From assembly GCF_958979055.1 (NCBI RefSeq), contig NC_084886.1, positions 870,501-934,500 on the forward strand: a stretch of 64,000 bases of DNA, given 5' to 3'. The position numbers and the translations under genes were made by a program. Position 1 is the stretch's first letter. Every line of letters begins with the position of its first letter. Source of the DNA: Alnus glutinosa (lineage: Eukaryota > Streptophyta > Magnoliopsida > Fagales > Betulaceae). Under the pieces are notes generated by a model. The model searched no databases, was not told the DNA's origin, and saw only the letters and a program-made list of their open reading frames with translations. Shown piece by piece: positions 50,901-62,300 of this stretch.

Positions 50901-51206
50901 CTGTAGTAACTTGATCTCCCGCCGGAGTTTCTCTCCGGCGCGGCCTCGGTCGCTTCCGGAGAGTGACTTGTCGGAGATCGAGCCCAGGGTTGTGAGATCG
51001 ATACCGGCGCAGAAGTGGGCGCCGGCGCCGGAAAGGACGACGACCTTGACGTCGGGGTTCTGGTCGAGGGCGGCGAGGGCGTTGGGGAATTCGGAGAAAA
51101 AATCGCGGGAGAGAGCGTTGCGATGGGACGGGCGGTTCAGGTAGAGGTGGAAGACGCCGGAGTTCGGTGTCTTCTGAACGATTTCTAGGGTTTTGAATTT
51201 CTCCAT
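47984..51206 (-). CDS. DCI1: Peroxisomal delta3,5-delta2,4-dienoyl-CoA isomerase (2 exons)
   Basis: Minus-strand exons are 50567-51206 and 47984-48174, GT-AG, phase 1, 831 nt, 276 aa. The protein is a crotonase-fold enzyme aligned end to end with Arabidopsis DCI1. Oxyanion-hole segments are HFCAGIDL (64-71) and HGACIGGGVDI (120-130). The catalytic acids are D129, E149 and D157; their 20- and 8-residue spacing equals that of rat dienoyl-CoA isomerase (D176, E196, D204), which separates it from plain enoyl-CoA hydratases. The C-terminal SKL is a type 1 peroxisomal targeting signal. The enzyme moves double bonds in 3,5-dienoyl-CoA so that odd-numbered unsaturated fatty acids can pass through beta-oxidation. 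Exon 1 is markedly GC-richer than its surroundings. The 2.4-kb intron carries a retroposon (49323-50416). Confidence 0.95.
49323..50416 (+). mobile_element. Non-autonomous LINE-like retroposon, copy B, in the DCI1 intron
   Basis: The element is flanked by a perfect 14-bp target-site duplication, AACAACATATTGTG, at 49309-49322 and 50417-50430. It ends in poly(A) followed by a few CAA units, the mark of target-primed reverse transcription. The body is about 1.09 kb, with a CT-rich start and a GC-rich middle. It shares motifs with copy A at 47116-47889. Its longest frame (49726-50196) shows no retrotransposase domain. It is antisense to DCI1 and the perfect duplication implies a fairly recent insertion. 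Confidence 0.8.
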
Positions 51207-51373
51207 TGTTCGTGTGTTTTACTTTACCGGCTTATTCGCTGTTTGGATAATGAAAGAAAATCGAAGTAGATGAGGGAAGAAATTAGGCCACTGGAAAATT
51301 TACAAATTTACAGAGGGTAAAAATGATTAGAGAGTTAAAAAGTGAAAAAGTTAGATAAAAAGATAAAAATTGA

Positions 51374-51445
51374 AGGTCCTACCGGGAGTCGAACCCAGGT
51401 CGCTGGATTCAAAGTCCAGAGTGCTAACCACTACACCATAGAACC
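51374..51445 (-). tRNA. tRNA-Gln (anticodon UUG)
   Basis: The 72-nt minus-strand sequence folds as a cloverleaf. The acceptor stem is GGTTCTA with TAGGACC (one G-T pair) and discriminator T. The D arm contains TAGTGGTTAGCA. The anticodon stem CTGGA/TCCAG encloses loop CTTTGAA, anticodon TTG. The T arm is CCTGG-GTTCGAC-TCCCGG-like with the GTTCGA box B. The A box is TGGTGTAGTGG. The body lacks the encoded CCA, as nuclear genes do. There is no intron. A T-run typical of Pol III termination is not obvious immediately downstream. Confidence 0.95.
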
Positions 51446-51559
51446 TCCATGTTTCTGTAAGCTGGTTGTTTTAATTTTCTTTAACTATTAAATTATCAGA
51501 TTTCACATGATTCTTTTCTCTTCTTCTTCTTTTTATTTTTATTTTTTTTAAAAAAAAAA

Positions 51560-52385
51560 TGGTGAGAATTTATCTTATAACCCGTGAATTCTCACCCATT
51601 TTGAAAGAAAGTACCTAAACTTTAAAACATCTCAATTTAAGGAATTCATTTTTTAAAAAGTTTCAATCATAGTCCTCCGTTAGAATTTTCCGTTAAATTC
51701 TGTCAAAATTCCCAAAATAATCGTTAATTTTTTTAGGAAAAAAAAAAGACAATGATTTCGATGTTGGTTAAAATTTAACGGAATTTGCAAAAATAATCAT
51801 GCCTGAATCTTTGAAATTTTTATAATTTTTTTAAAAAATAAATACAGAGATATTTTAAAAAATAAATACAAAGATAATTAATTACATTTTAAATGGACAA
51901 CTTCACTTATAACTTCTGAACTTTCACCCATTTTAAAAGAAGGTACCTAAACTTTAAAACATTTCAATTTAGGATATCCATTTTTTTTAGAAAGTTTCAA
52001 TCTCAGTCCTCCATTATAATTTTCCGTTAAATCATATCAAAATTTCCAAAATATCTTTGTATTTATTTTTTTTTTAAAAAAAAAATTATAAATTTTTTCA
52101 AATATTCAGGCTTTGGTATTTTTGCAAATTCCGTTAAATTCTAATCAACATTTAAATCCTAACATTTCTTTTCCTTTTTTTTTCCTAAAAATAATAACGG
52201 GTATTTTGAAATTTTTGACAGGATTTAACGAAAAATTCTAACGGATGACTGAGATTGAAACTTTCTGAAAAATGAATATCATAAATTGAGACATTTTAAA
52301 GTTTAAGTACTTTCTTTTAAAATGGATGAAAGTTCAGAAGTTATAAGTGAAATTATCCATTTAAAATGTCATTTTATCATATTAA
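51560..52385. mobile_element. Foldback element with three related arms
   Basis: Arm A (51560 to about 51870) is the inverse of the right arm C (about 52030-52385); both carry segments such as AGTACCTAAACTTTAAAACA, TTTTCCGTTAAATTCTGTCA and TTGCAAATTCCGTTAAATT in mirrored order. Arm B (51885 to about 52060) is a direct copy of arm A and is also inverse to arm C, with termini CATTTTAAATGG and the matching complement at 52357-52368. The whole stretch can fold in two alternative ways. No open frame or transposase is present. It is probably a MITE with an internal duplication, or one copy inserted into another. Confidence 0.65.
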
Positions 52386-52939
52386 ATCAATTAGAAGAGT
52401 TGTGCCCCTTTACTTTGTATTGCATAGAAAGAGAGAGAGAGAGAGAGATTGTGTACGGAAATTTTGGGGTCGAGTGAATTGCATGCTTTCAGTTGCATCA
52501 ATGTTTCCTTATATATCTCATGCTTGTATGTGATATGATATGGTAATGCTACTTCTCTTAATTAATGCAAACCAAAAAAGGAATAACGTAGCTTTGCACG
52601 AAATGTTAATTGGAATTAGCATAAGTTAAAGCGAATAAAACACCTCCTTCTTGCACGTAATCAAATTATTTGCACTTATTACACGATTAATATATTAGTT
52701 GAAACATTGCAATGGCGGTCACCGGGGACTAGCTAGCAAGAATATACCTTGGTCGAATAGTTCTCTCATGTCTTTCGTACATAGCCACGTGTTCTTAATA
52801 GGAAACTATATATACTATTCATGGCCCTGTATTGGGAGGATGAATAACACGAGTGTTAAGAATATAATTTGTTCCTTACTAACTAGTTGCATCTGGACAT
52901 TATAAGTAAATCTAGAAAAATTCTACATTGACAATTTTT

Positions 52940-54090
52940 TTTTAAAACGATAGCGTAGATGTGCATGATAGGGTTTTTTTTTGTTTTTTTTTTGTAAGTA
53001 CGAGTTGCATTCAATAAAAAGGATTACAAACAAAAGAACAAAGGGGTGGGTTCCCCAACAATAGACCCAAATCCGAAAAAGCAATGCCAAAGTAAGGTAA
53101 AATAGTAACCAATGAGAGAATGGTGAGTTTTCAGTTCCAAAAGAACTAAAAAAGTTCCAGCCCTATCTACCTTGAACAAAGCCAAGGCTTGGTCTACGCA
53201 AAGCGGATTAGAGACCAAATCAGTGGTGAACAGGGGCATGACCCATGCAAAGGCCTTCAACCCGGTCCAAAACAACCCCTTTGAAAGGGATGGGCGAGCA
53301 CTGATTTGGATGTGAAATAGAACTGGCACTACAAATAACAGAACAAAAAATCCAGTGAATGGATCTCCAAGAGAGACCAGAACCCAGTAAAACAAATTAC
53401 AAGAAAGAAAAAACAAAAAACATAAAGTAATCACAAAGCATCGGTGGTGGAAAACCACAACTAATCAGTCCAGAAGACGGGTAACAGTGATAATTAGCAC
53501 GCACAGCGACCAGATCTGGCGCGTGGGCTGCACGCTCCGGCGTGAGAGTGCCGGGCAACGAAGCGGCTGATGTTGGGTTGAAGGGGAAAGAACCGAAAAT
53601 TCGATGGAGTGGAGTGTAAGGTGGAGAGGCCTCTTAAAGTTGGTAGATCTAAGTTGAAAAACATCAGATCTAAAAACTTCAAGATATCGGTGGATCAACG
53701 ATCATGAGCGGGAGGAAGCACACCAGTTCGATCTGGTTGTAGGAAATCTGCCAACGATGCTATAACCCAGAACACAAAATAAAAACAAAAAAACACCCAT
53801 AACAGTGTGGGAATTCAATAGAAAGCAACAAAAATACAAAACAGTGGATCGTCAGGGACGGGAGCCTACTGTGATGGTGCGTGATAGCGTTTCTTTTTGG
53901 ATCGTTTAAAATAGTATCAACACAATCTAATAAGGGCACATGATACTGAAGCATTTGCATAACGTGGCTTTTGACAAGGGGATTGGAGGCATACTCATAA
54001 GTGTAAGTCTCATATTAGAAACTTTAAGTGTAATTTGACTGATGCTTTTAAAATGATAATCTAGATATCATGAGTAGCGCTTTCTCTTTT
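52940..54090. repeat. Unclassified interspersed repeat, copy 2, interrupted by a retroposon
   Basis: Motifs either side of the retroposon (GATAGCGTAGATGTGC at 52949; TTTGGATCGTTTAAAATAGT, CACATGATACTGAAGC, CGTGGCTTTTGACAAGGGG, GTCTCATATTAGAAAC and AAAATGATAATCTAGATATC to the right) correspond to those of the repeat at 22970-23380. The order is similar and the divergence considerable. Confidence 0.5.
52972..53876 (-). mobile_element. Non-autonomous LINE-like retroposon, nested
   Basis: It is flanked by an 11-bp direct repeat with one mismatch: GTGCATGATAG at 52961-52971 and GTGCGTGATAG at 53877-53887. At the left edge the plus strand begins with long T runs, so the element lies on the minus strand and ends in poly(A). 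Just before the tail is GTAATCCTTTTTATTGAATG, a 3' end seen in plant LINE-type elements. The body of about 0.9 kb has frames up to 144 codons but no recognisable reverse transcriptase or endonuclease motif. Confidence 0.68.
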
Positions 54091-54723
54091 TGATTAAAAA
54101 TGCACCAAAGCTGAAGCTTTTCTCATTCTCACAAATTAAAGCTCATGATCACTGCAGTCTTCCTTATCCAACCTTATCTTCCGATCCTAATAATTGTGAA
54201 ATGGTGATGTCTTTGAGCAATAGAACACGTGTTAATCACTAATCCTGGTGTACGTCTCGGACTAATTAAAATAAGATGACTCCGCACATATATCAGCTGA
54301 GATAGGATTCCAATTGTTTCGAACCCAATAATCAAGGCTATAAAGTATTTGATTCCACCCATGGATATTGTTGGGGGGGCCTCGGTGGCAGGGATAAAAG
54401 ATTGATCAGCAGCCTTTTGATTGATTGATTGATGATTCTTATCTTCGATCGATCCTTCATACGTAATAAAAAGATCGGAAAACACATTTGATTTTTGCGT
54501 CAAATCCCGCATATCTCGATCTCTTATCCTGAGAAAAGTTGACTTAATTACAACCACGGCACGGTACCAAAGTAAAACATATGGGAACTACTCTTTCAAA
54601 GCTGCTTCTTAATTAATCATACATACCTTTATAATGAAAATTTCAGGCATAAATTTTAACAATGCTGATGACAGACGACACGTACAATTTCTTAAAAAGT
54701 GACTTTAAAGAACTTTGTTTAAA

Positions 54724-54754
<31 letters not shown>

Positions 54755-56277
54755 GCAAAAAGTTTTTTCTCTAAATCATAAATGATAATTTTTCCAATCT
54801 AGTCGCATATGAGATCGAGTGACAGATATGCCTAAAGGATAGGTATTAATTTTTTCGTCTCAATTTAGAGAAAACCTTATCGATATATAATTAAGTGGAA
54901 GATTAGTAAGGATATATATCGACAATTGTTTTTGTACAGAACCTATTTTATCACATGCGAACAGGCAATCAGTACGAAGATTAGATGAGTAATGTAATTA
55001 AAAGCATATCTGAATATATAATTAACAGGAGTATTGTCGATTTAGAGGAAGGGTTTGTCCAATTGACGAGAAATAAAGTTTAATATTGGACGCTGAATAA
55101 ACCATATATAGTGGCAACCATACGTCAACAAAAGTAAAAGATCAAACCACGAAAAAGGGCAGAAGAGCCTAACGTTGGTTTTTTCCCATCATTCATTTTT
55201 CCCGAGCTGATAAAAAGTGTATAAAGCGCAGAAGAGCCGCTAGATAATATTGTTTTTAATTTGCCATCACTTCATTTCCCCTTTCCCGATAATAAAGTAA
55301 ACAATAACCTTTGTCTAAATGATTGAATAATCAAATGAGTGACGCAATATCAACGGGTCTGAGTTGTAGCATTATGGGTAAGGAATGAGATGATCGAGAA
55401 ACTCCATCTTACTTGGCGAGCAATACATGAGAAAAACTAGCAAAAGAAATTATTAAGTCAGATACCCCCAAAAACATCCTTAGAGAGTAAAAACTCTGTC
55501 AACACCAGTTATATATGGCCTTAAATTGGCCTCCACCTGACATTCCCAAACAAATCCCGACGAGGTAAGGTAATAAAAACAAGAAAGAATAACAACAACA
55601 ATCATCATTTTTGTCCTCCTTCTCGTACATAACCGCATAAACGAAGGCTGGCTAGCTAGCTTCAAGAAGAAAAAAGCCGCCAGATCATCACACTCCTTAT
55701 ACCACACGAAACCCTTTTAATTGCATGGCAACACAATCACACAAACAAACAAACGACAGGTAGAATGAAAGTAATAAAAGCTCTTGTGAACATCGTGTAA
55801 GCCAGAGAGAGAGGTGTCCAAATGACACTTAGGGCCGACTCGGCCAGCGCTTGTTCCGTTTGTGCTGAGAGAGAGAGATAGAGAGAAACGGCTACAAAAA
55901 GCAGCGTTCGGAGAGGTCACGTGAATCGAGCTCTACGCGGGGCAGCTTTCGCATTATGATATTGTAACGTAAAAATCTTGCTCCTATTCAACCCCGTCTC
56001 ACGCTCTCTCATGGCGCGTGCTTTCCTGATCGACCTAGAATGACCTTAAAGTAACTTCTCCTATATCCTTACGTGGTACTGTGAACGACAAAAAGCACTG
56101 TACTTTCACGGCATTTGACTGGGGATTTATCACACACGACAGTGGGCGCACGTGGGGGTGGGAATTGTGGTTGAGTGAACGATTTTATGCTACGCTACCT
56201 ACTAGTGCCCCACCAGCCATGAACCCAGAATGAGTTCAATACGCACACTCTTATAATTTTTCTCTCTCCCCTGCTTG

Positions 56278-56288
56278 CTATATAAATG
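56278..56288 (+). promoter_or_regulatory. Candidate TATA box of the SWEET gene
   Basis: CTATATAAATG lies about 210 nt before the start codon, downstream of a CT-rich stretch. A leader of about 180 nt with GA tracts at 56390-56402 and 56443-56461 would follow. A second TA run at 56309-56320 could serve instead. Confidence 0.4.
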
Positions 56289-56334
56289 TGTGTGTGTGTG
56301 AAGCCCCGTATATATATATAGCCTACAATACCCC

Positions 56335-56385
56335 ATGCATTCTCACCACACCTCCAATGTCTGCATGAGGTTGTGGCTTGGCTGA
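56335..56385 (+). promoter_or_regulatory. Upstream ORF (16 codons) in the SWEET leader
   Basis: ATG at 56335 opens a 16-codon frame that ends with TGA at 56383-56385, about 105 nt before the main start. It is in the leader if transcription starts near 56310. Conservation is unknown, so a regulatory role is only possible. Confidence 0.3.
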
Positions 56386-56490
56386 GGGAGAGAGAGAGAG
56401 AGCTAGGGTTCCCTTGAGGCCCTGCATTTGTTTTCTCCATACGAGAGAGAGAGAGAGAGAGGAAGTTTGGAAATTTTTGTTATCTGGGAT

Positions 56491-58392
56491 ATGGCACTCA
56501 TACACAGTCAACACCCGTTAACACTTACCTTTGGCCTCCTAGGTAATGTATATACGATGATGCATGGATATTCATCGCCCTTTTGTGTTCGTCTTTCTTT
56601 CTAAAAGTAAATAGAAGAATAGTTCTGGTAGGTTTCATATTCTTAGTACGTAGTCCTATGGCCTCTAGTCGTATGTGTTGATCATTCTATTTTGGTTAAA
56701 TCGATCGTCTGAGTCCAGTTTTTCTAGCTCGTACGTTGTTCACTCTCCTGGACCGTCTTCCCATACTTTAAAAATGATATAGTTTGGTTTATAAGTGAAA
56801 TGAAATGATTTCCCTAATTAATTGTGCTTGTGGTTAACATACATACAGCTGGGTGTTAACATTTTTAGTAACAACGTAAATATATATACCTACTATATAT
56901 ATATATATATATTCCACTCTTTATTCATGAATAATGGTGTGATCAAGTTGATGATCCACCTGCCTCATCCTAAGACCAAAAATATTTGTATTTTAATTAT
57001 TTGTCCAACTGAATATCGTGTACTATTAAAATTAATTATTGCTGGTAAGTAGGTGTTATATGTCCAACTGTGTTTACTGGCAGCTAATCAATTAACTTCT
57101 ATTCTGCTTATTGGTAGGTAACTTTATCTCATTCCTGGTGTACCTGGCTCCAGTGTAAGTACATATATACATGCTTTGCCTTTTTTATTTCATAAATATG
57201 GATTTAAGCAAAATGAGTAGAACGATAATTATATATATATTGATTACAGGCCAACATTTTATCGAATTTACCGAAAGAAAACAACTGAGGGTTTCCAATC
57301 GGTGCCATATCTGGTGGCGTTATTCAGCTCCATGCTTTGGTTGTACTACGCATTAATCAAAAAAGATGCGGAGCTTCTCATCACCATCAACGCATTTGGA
57401 TGTGTCATAGAGACGATCTACATCGCCATGTACATTTCTTACGCACCAAAGGCTCCCAGGGTAAGTATCGTAAATGTTTTTTTTTTTTTCTTTCTTTTAA
57501 ATCGGGAACTATATATGATTTTATAATTAACCCGGCCGTTTGTACGTGTTGTAATTTAATGTTGAATTTTAATTGATTGCAGAACTTAACTCTCAAAGTA
57601 TTTGTTTGTATGAACATGGGATTGTTCTCCTTGATCGCTCTCTCTTCACACTTTCTTGTGAAAGATTCACACCGTGTCCAAGTTCTGGGATGGATTTGTG
57701 TTGCAATTTCTGTGAGTGTGTTCGCAGCACCCCTGAGCATTGTGGTGAGTGTATATATATATATAGTAATATAGAAGCATTTATAATTAAGACACTTAAT
57801 TTTCACCTGATCATACCGGCCATGACCAATTAATATTTTTCATGTTCGTTTTATTTATTTGTAGGCACAGGTAATTCGAACAAGGAGTGTTGAGTTTATG
57901 CCGTTTACTCTATCATTTTTCCTTACATTGAGTGCCATAATGTGGTTTGCTTATGGTATTTTCCTCAAGGACATTTGCATTGCTGTAAGTAATTAATCGC
58001 CATTTGTAAAGTTCTCTCCCCGGCCATTTCGTATAACCTTTCATCAGGCTTGAGCGATTAATTTGTCAATCTTTGTTTGTTGATAGCTCCCAAATGTCGT
58101 GGGTTTTGTCTTGGGGCTGCTCCAGATGCTTCTGTACGGACTATACAGGAACTCCAAAAAGCTAATTGCAGAGCAGACGAAACTACCGGAGCACATAAAA
58201 AGTATAGTGATCTTAACCACGTTGGGGACTGCTGAAGTGTATCCGCTGGATGCTCAACCATATGCTGCTGATGGTGGTGATCATGATGTGATGAACAAAG
58301 ATGCAAAAAAGCATGAGCAAACAGATGACCATGTGAAAAGCATGGAAACCCCTGGTCAGCATGAACTCCAAGCAATCGAATGTCCAGTTTAA
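56491..58392 (+). CDS. SWEET15: Clade III SWEET sugar transporter, SWEET15-like (6 exons)
   Basis: Exons are 56491-56542, 57118-57154, 57250-57460, 57583-57744, 57865-57984 and 58087-58392, all GT-AG, 888 nt, 295 aa. Two MtN3/saliva triple-helix units (about 12-98 and 132-216) give the seven-helix SWEET fold. Visible signatures are [19 protein letters not shown] (19-37), [16 protein letters not shown] (39-54), [13 protein letters not shown] (about 76-88), [16 protein letters not shown] and the [20 protein letters not shown] helix at 195-214. The hydrophilic tail runs from about 215 to 295. Clade III SWEETs export sucrose across the plasma membrane down its gradient. Naming it SWEET15 (SAG29 in Arabidopsis) rests on clade features and on the neighbouring NAC083 and LITAF genes; SWEET10-14 remain possible by sequence alone. 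The short second exon (37 nt) matches the usual SWEET gene structure. Confidence 0.92.
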
Positions 58393-59215
58393 TTCACATG
58401 CATCAAGTATCATCATCCTGTTAAGAGTCCTAGTACTACTGCTATGTTCATCGTTGTTGATCTTATTCCTCATGTGACATAACCGCGCGTACGTGCTTAT
58501 ATATATGTGTATGTGTGTGCAGTTGATGAAAATAGTACCTGCGCTGGCGGGGTTTGAGTAATTGTCATCTGTTTTTCTTTTTTCTTTTTTCTTTTAAAAT
58601 AAAATAAAATAAAATCCACAAGTTGTTACTATGGGAGTGCCATATTCTTTTGTATCATATCAGCATGCATTGACGCAACATATCCCGGTCGCTGGACAGC
58701 AGAGGTCCACGTAGACAAGCGCTGTTGTTGAGAAGGAATATATGCTAGAGGTTTTTTTTAGTGTTTGTTTTAAATTTTCTGATTGTCGAGGTGGTATTGA
58801 ACCCATTGACCAGTAGGCTAGTGGAGCTAAAGCCCATACTTTACGTCATATGAGACCCGACTGCGGATGAGCACGCGTCTTTCTCACATGAATGCGATAC
58901 CTCTTTCTCTTTCAGATAGCCTTTCTACCTAAAAGAAAGGTCGTCATTTGATCTGAATTGTTTTTTTTTTTTTTGAAAAAAAAAAGGTCATAATCTTCTT
59001 TTTGGATAAAATATTGTGAATATCCATAAGTTTAACCTTGATCAAATCAGCTCTTGAGATTGAAAATTGATCAAATCATTTTCTAAGTTACGCTCCTTTG
59101 TCAAGTAATTCATTCCTAATAATAGCAGAATTGTGACATGTAGGATAAGACAATGTCGTTAGACCCAATCAATAGCTCTATGCGTACAAATATGCCAATT
59201 TAGATTGATACAGGG

Positions 59216-59248
<33 letters not shown>

Positions 59249-59357
59249 TGAATGTTAGAGCATTTCTTGGTGTTCTTTTAGTGTACATTTGGAATGGTAT
59301 ATATGTAATTTTTTTCATTAAAAAATTGCATCTATACCATCCAAAATGACATAGATG
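58393..59357. other. Spacer between the SWEET gene and the copia element
   Basis: It holds the SWEET 3' region, TTTTAAAATAAAATAAAAT runs near 58594-58615 and poly(A) tracts (58967-58986, 59217-59243). A short MITE-like end (TTAGAGCATTTCTTGGTGTT) lies at 59254-59273. No gene was seen. Confidence 0.5.
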
Positions 59358-62300
59358 TGAAGATTAAAGATGACTTCTATTAATTTATCAAGTCTGTGCA
59401 ATAGTGTGTAACAAAATATCACAATGCGGAAATAAAAGAGACATATTTTGTTGATTAAGTGGAAACTCAATTAAGAGAAAAACTATTCTGGGGTAGCCAA
59501 ACCTGGATATCCACTATTCAGAAGACAAAGTTAATTACAAAGCAGTAGCACTCACATACCCTTATGCAGTGGTCGTACCTTGAACTCTGACGTATAACCT
59601 AACACGAACGTCTTCCAACCAAGTCACCTACTTGAAGGGGTCCTCAATGGAATCCTTTAACTTAGGGCCAACCCCTAAGATAGACTTCAGTTCAACACAA
59701 CAACAGCACTTGGCAACGGCTTGAGAGTGAGCGGATTAACACAATAACTTATAAAATAAACTCTCTAAGCACTACCGAATTCTTACAAATCCTAGGGGTC
59801 TCTATTTATAGGCCACAGAAACCTAAATCGCGTTTGATGCGATTTTGCTAGGCGGTGTCCAGACAGTAGCTGAGGGAGTTCGGACGCATGATGAAAGTAA
59901 CTATCTAGCATTTAGATGCACAGGAAAAACTTGGAAGATATTAGGCATAAACTCTCAATCATATATAAGTATAGTTAATTAATGAGCAATGAACTAAAAT
60001 ATTAGATAAAAATACATGCAATATTTGACAGCCAAGAAAAGAAAAAAGAAAAAATTCCTGCATTTTCTCCCCCCAATTTTTTTTTTTTTATTAAAAAAAA
60101 TAAAAACATGCTATATAAAAAATAAAAAATAAAAATCATAAGACTAGCATGTAAGGCAAGATCAACATGTGAAGGATCAAAATTACCAATACAAGAAAGC
60201 AGTTGCCCGACATGCTTTTTCTATCTTCCCCAAACAGTACCTACAAAGTTCTCTCAAGAGAAATAGGAGGCAAATAACAGTGGTTCCTAATTTGCAAAGC
60301 AAGTAGAAAATCATGCAATGTAATCAAATCTGATGCTCTAGGATTAGGAACCAAATCCTAAACATGAATATCCTCACCAACTAGGTGAGTCCATTCCCCC
60401 TCAAGGGGTGAGTGTCTTCCTTCTTCCTAACCCATGCCTGCCTTCCTGTTAGTGGTTGTTGGCAGGATTTCATCTAATGATCCAACCACTGTATCATGCT
60501 CTGCATCCAAATAGGTAGCTCTTTGCAGTGATTTGTTAGTCTTAGATTTGTCATTTTGATTGGTAGGAACAAATCTCTACTGATGCCGCCGATGCTAATG
60601 ACCCTTGCGTCATGGGACATGATGCCATGGGGCTTGATATTGGGGAGCCTAATGCTTTGGAGCTTGATTCCATGGAGCCTGATGCCTCGAAACTTGATTC
60701 CATGGAGTATGATACTGGGTTAGAGGTCTTGTGCCAAAATTTGCTTGTTTGGGCACCTCTTTCTTGACCTTCGCTCTCTGAGCCTTGAGAAGGGAGCACT
60801 GGGGTCGAACATGCCCCCTTAATCTACAGTGATGGCATATGGGAGATCCTCTAATGGTAGAGAGCTTCTGAGTAACCGGAATATCTCCATTGATTATGTC
60901 CTTCCCTTTATCCACGGCCGTGGGTGGAGGCTTGGGACTGCGGGCTTAACAAAGACAATCCTAGAAATAGACGGAATGTCAGAGGGAGGAGCTACATACC
61001 CGAGTCTATTCTTGTCTGTTAGGCTCTTCTGGATTGATAGCATATGAGTCAACTTCTCATCGGTGTCCCTCTCCAACTATAGCTGTGTCTCCATTAGCTT
61101 TTCCCTTTAGTCCATGTATCTTAAGCAGCAGCGAGCTTTTCTCAGTCTGTAAGCTATTCAGATCATGAATATGCTGCTTGCGAGCCTTCCTCATCTTCTC
61201 GAACTCTACATAGAGGATTTTGTAAGCCTCATTGAGTTCTTCCTCGTCTTCATCACGGTGCTCTAAGTAGTAAGAATCCTCATCTTCTACATGTGGAGCC
61301 ACATAGGCTATAAATTTTTCTTGCTCAGGAGATTCTTCTTCTTCGGGCTCATCACTGAAAGTCACATTATAAGCCTTCACTTTTCCTTGCTTAAGATTCC
61401 CACAATCTGCCCGTATATGCCTAAAGCATGAGCATTCAAAACATTTTGAACCTCCGGGGTCTTTCTTTTGGCTTCCTCTGGTTCAGACTCTCTGGGGGCT
61501 TTCTTCATTTTTTCGGAGAATTTCTTTTTGAACTGATCATTCCTCATCAGTCTTCCGAAATTCTTGGCCAGCATTGCCATTGCTTTTTCTTCATCCTTAG
61601 AGTCGTCTTCAGATGAGACTTCGACTTTCTTCTTGGAAGCTTTAAGGGCAATGGTCCTCACCTTTTTGACCGAGGGCAAGGACAGCTCATAAGTTTGAAG
61701 AGATCTCACTAACTCTTCAATTTTCATCTCTTCCAAGGCTTTCATTTCTTCAATTGTAGTCGTCTTGATTCTGAAACGCTCAGGCAAAGATCTTAAAATT
61801 TTACGAATGAGTTTTACATCCGAGACGATTTTTCCAAGACTCACCATTGAGTTTCTTAGATCGCTCATTTTGGAGTAAAACTCTCTGAATGTCTTATTTT
61901 CCATCATCTTAATTTATTCAAATCTAGAAATCAACATTTGAAGTTTGATAGATTTAACAAGTTTAATGCCTTCATATGTTTTTTATAAGATTTGCCATGC
62001 TTCTTGAGCGGATTCACTATTTGAGATTCTTGCAAATTCAGACGGTGAAAGCGCTTGACATAGAGCATCGATGGCTTTATCATTAAAAAGTCGTGCGTTT
62101 TTCTTAGTGACTAGTTTGGGAGTTGCATCTGTTGGTTTAATCCAACCAGTTTCAACAGTATTCTAACAGTCAATGGATTTTAAAAATAACCTCATACGAG
62201 TTTTCCAATAGCCATAGTTCATACCATCAAAGGCAAGAATAATATTAAGATTTTGAAACATTTAGATAAAACTAGAAGTCAATAGGAAAGATAACACTTA

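Larger units (their letters stand above)
51446..56275. other. Spacer between the tRNA and SWEET genes
   Basis: The spacer holds a three-armed foldback element (51560-52385), a (GA)n tract (52429-52448), an unclassified repeat split by a retroposon (52940-54090), a (TA)n tract (54728-54752) and several GA tracts. No gene is supported. The last kilobase or so probably contains the SWEET promoter. Confidence 0.55.

Noticed and set aside
50743-51144. 133-codon plus-strand frame as a gene
   Set aside because: It is the antisense shadow of DCI1 exon 1, whose high GC keeps several frames open.
51374-51445. Organelle-derived tRNA insertion
   Set aside because: The arms match a nuclear-type tRNA-Gln with A and B boxes, and no flanking chloroplast or mitochondrial sequence is present.
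53024-53458. 144-codon minus-strand hydrophobic frame
   Set aside because: It lies inside the nested retroposon near its poly(A) end; hydrophobicity comes from T-rich sequence and no domain is seen.
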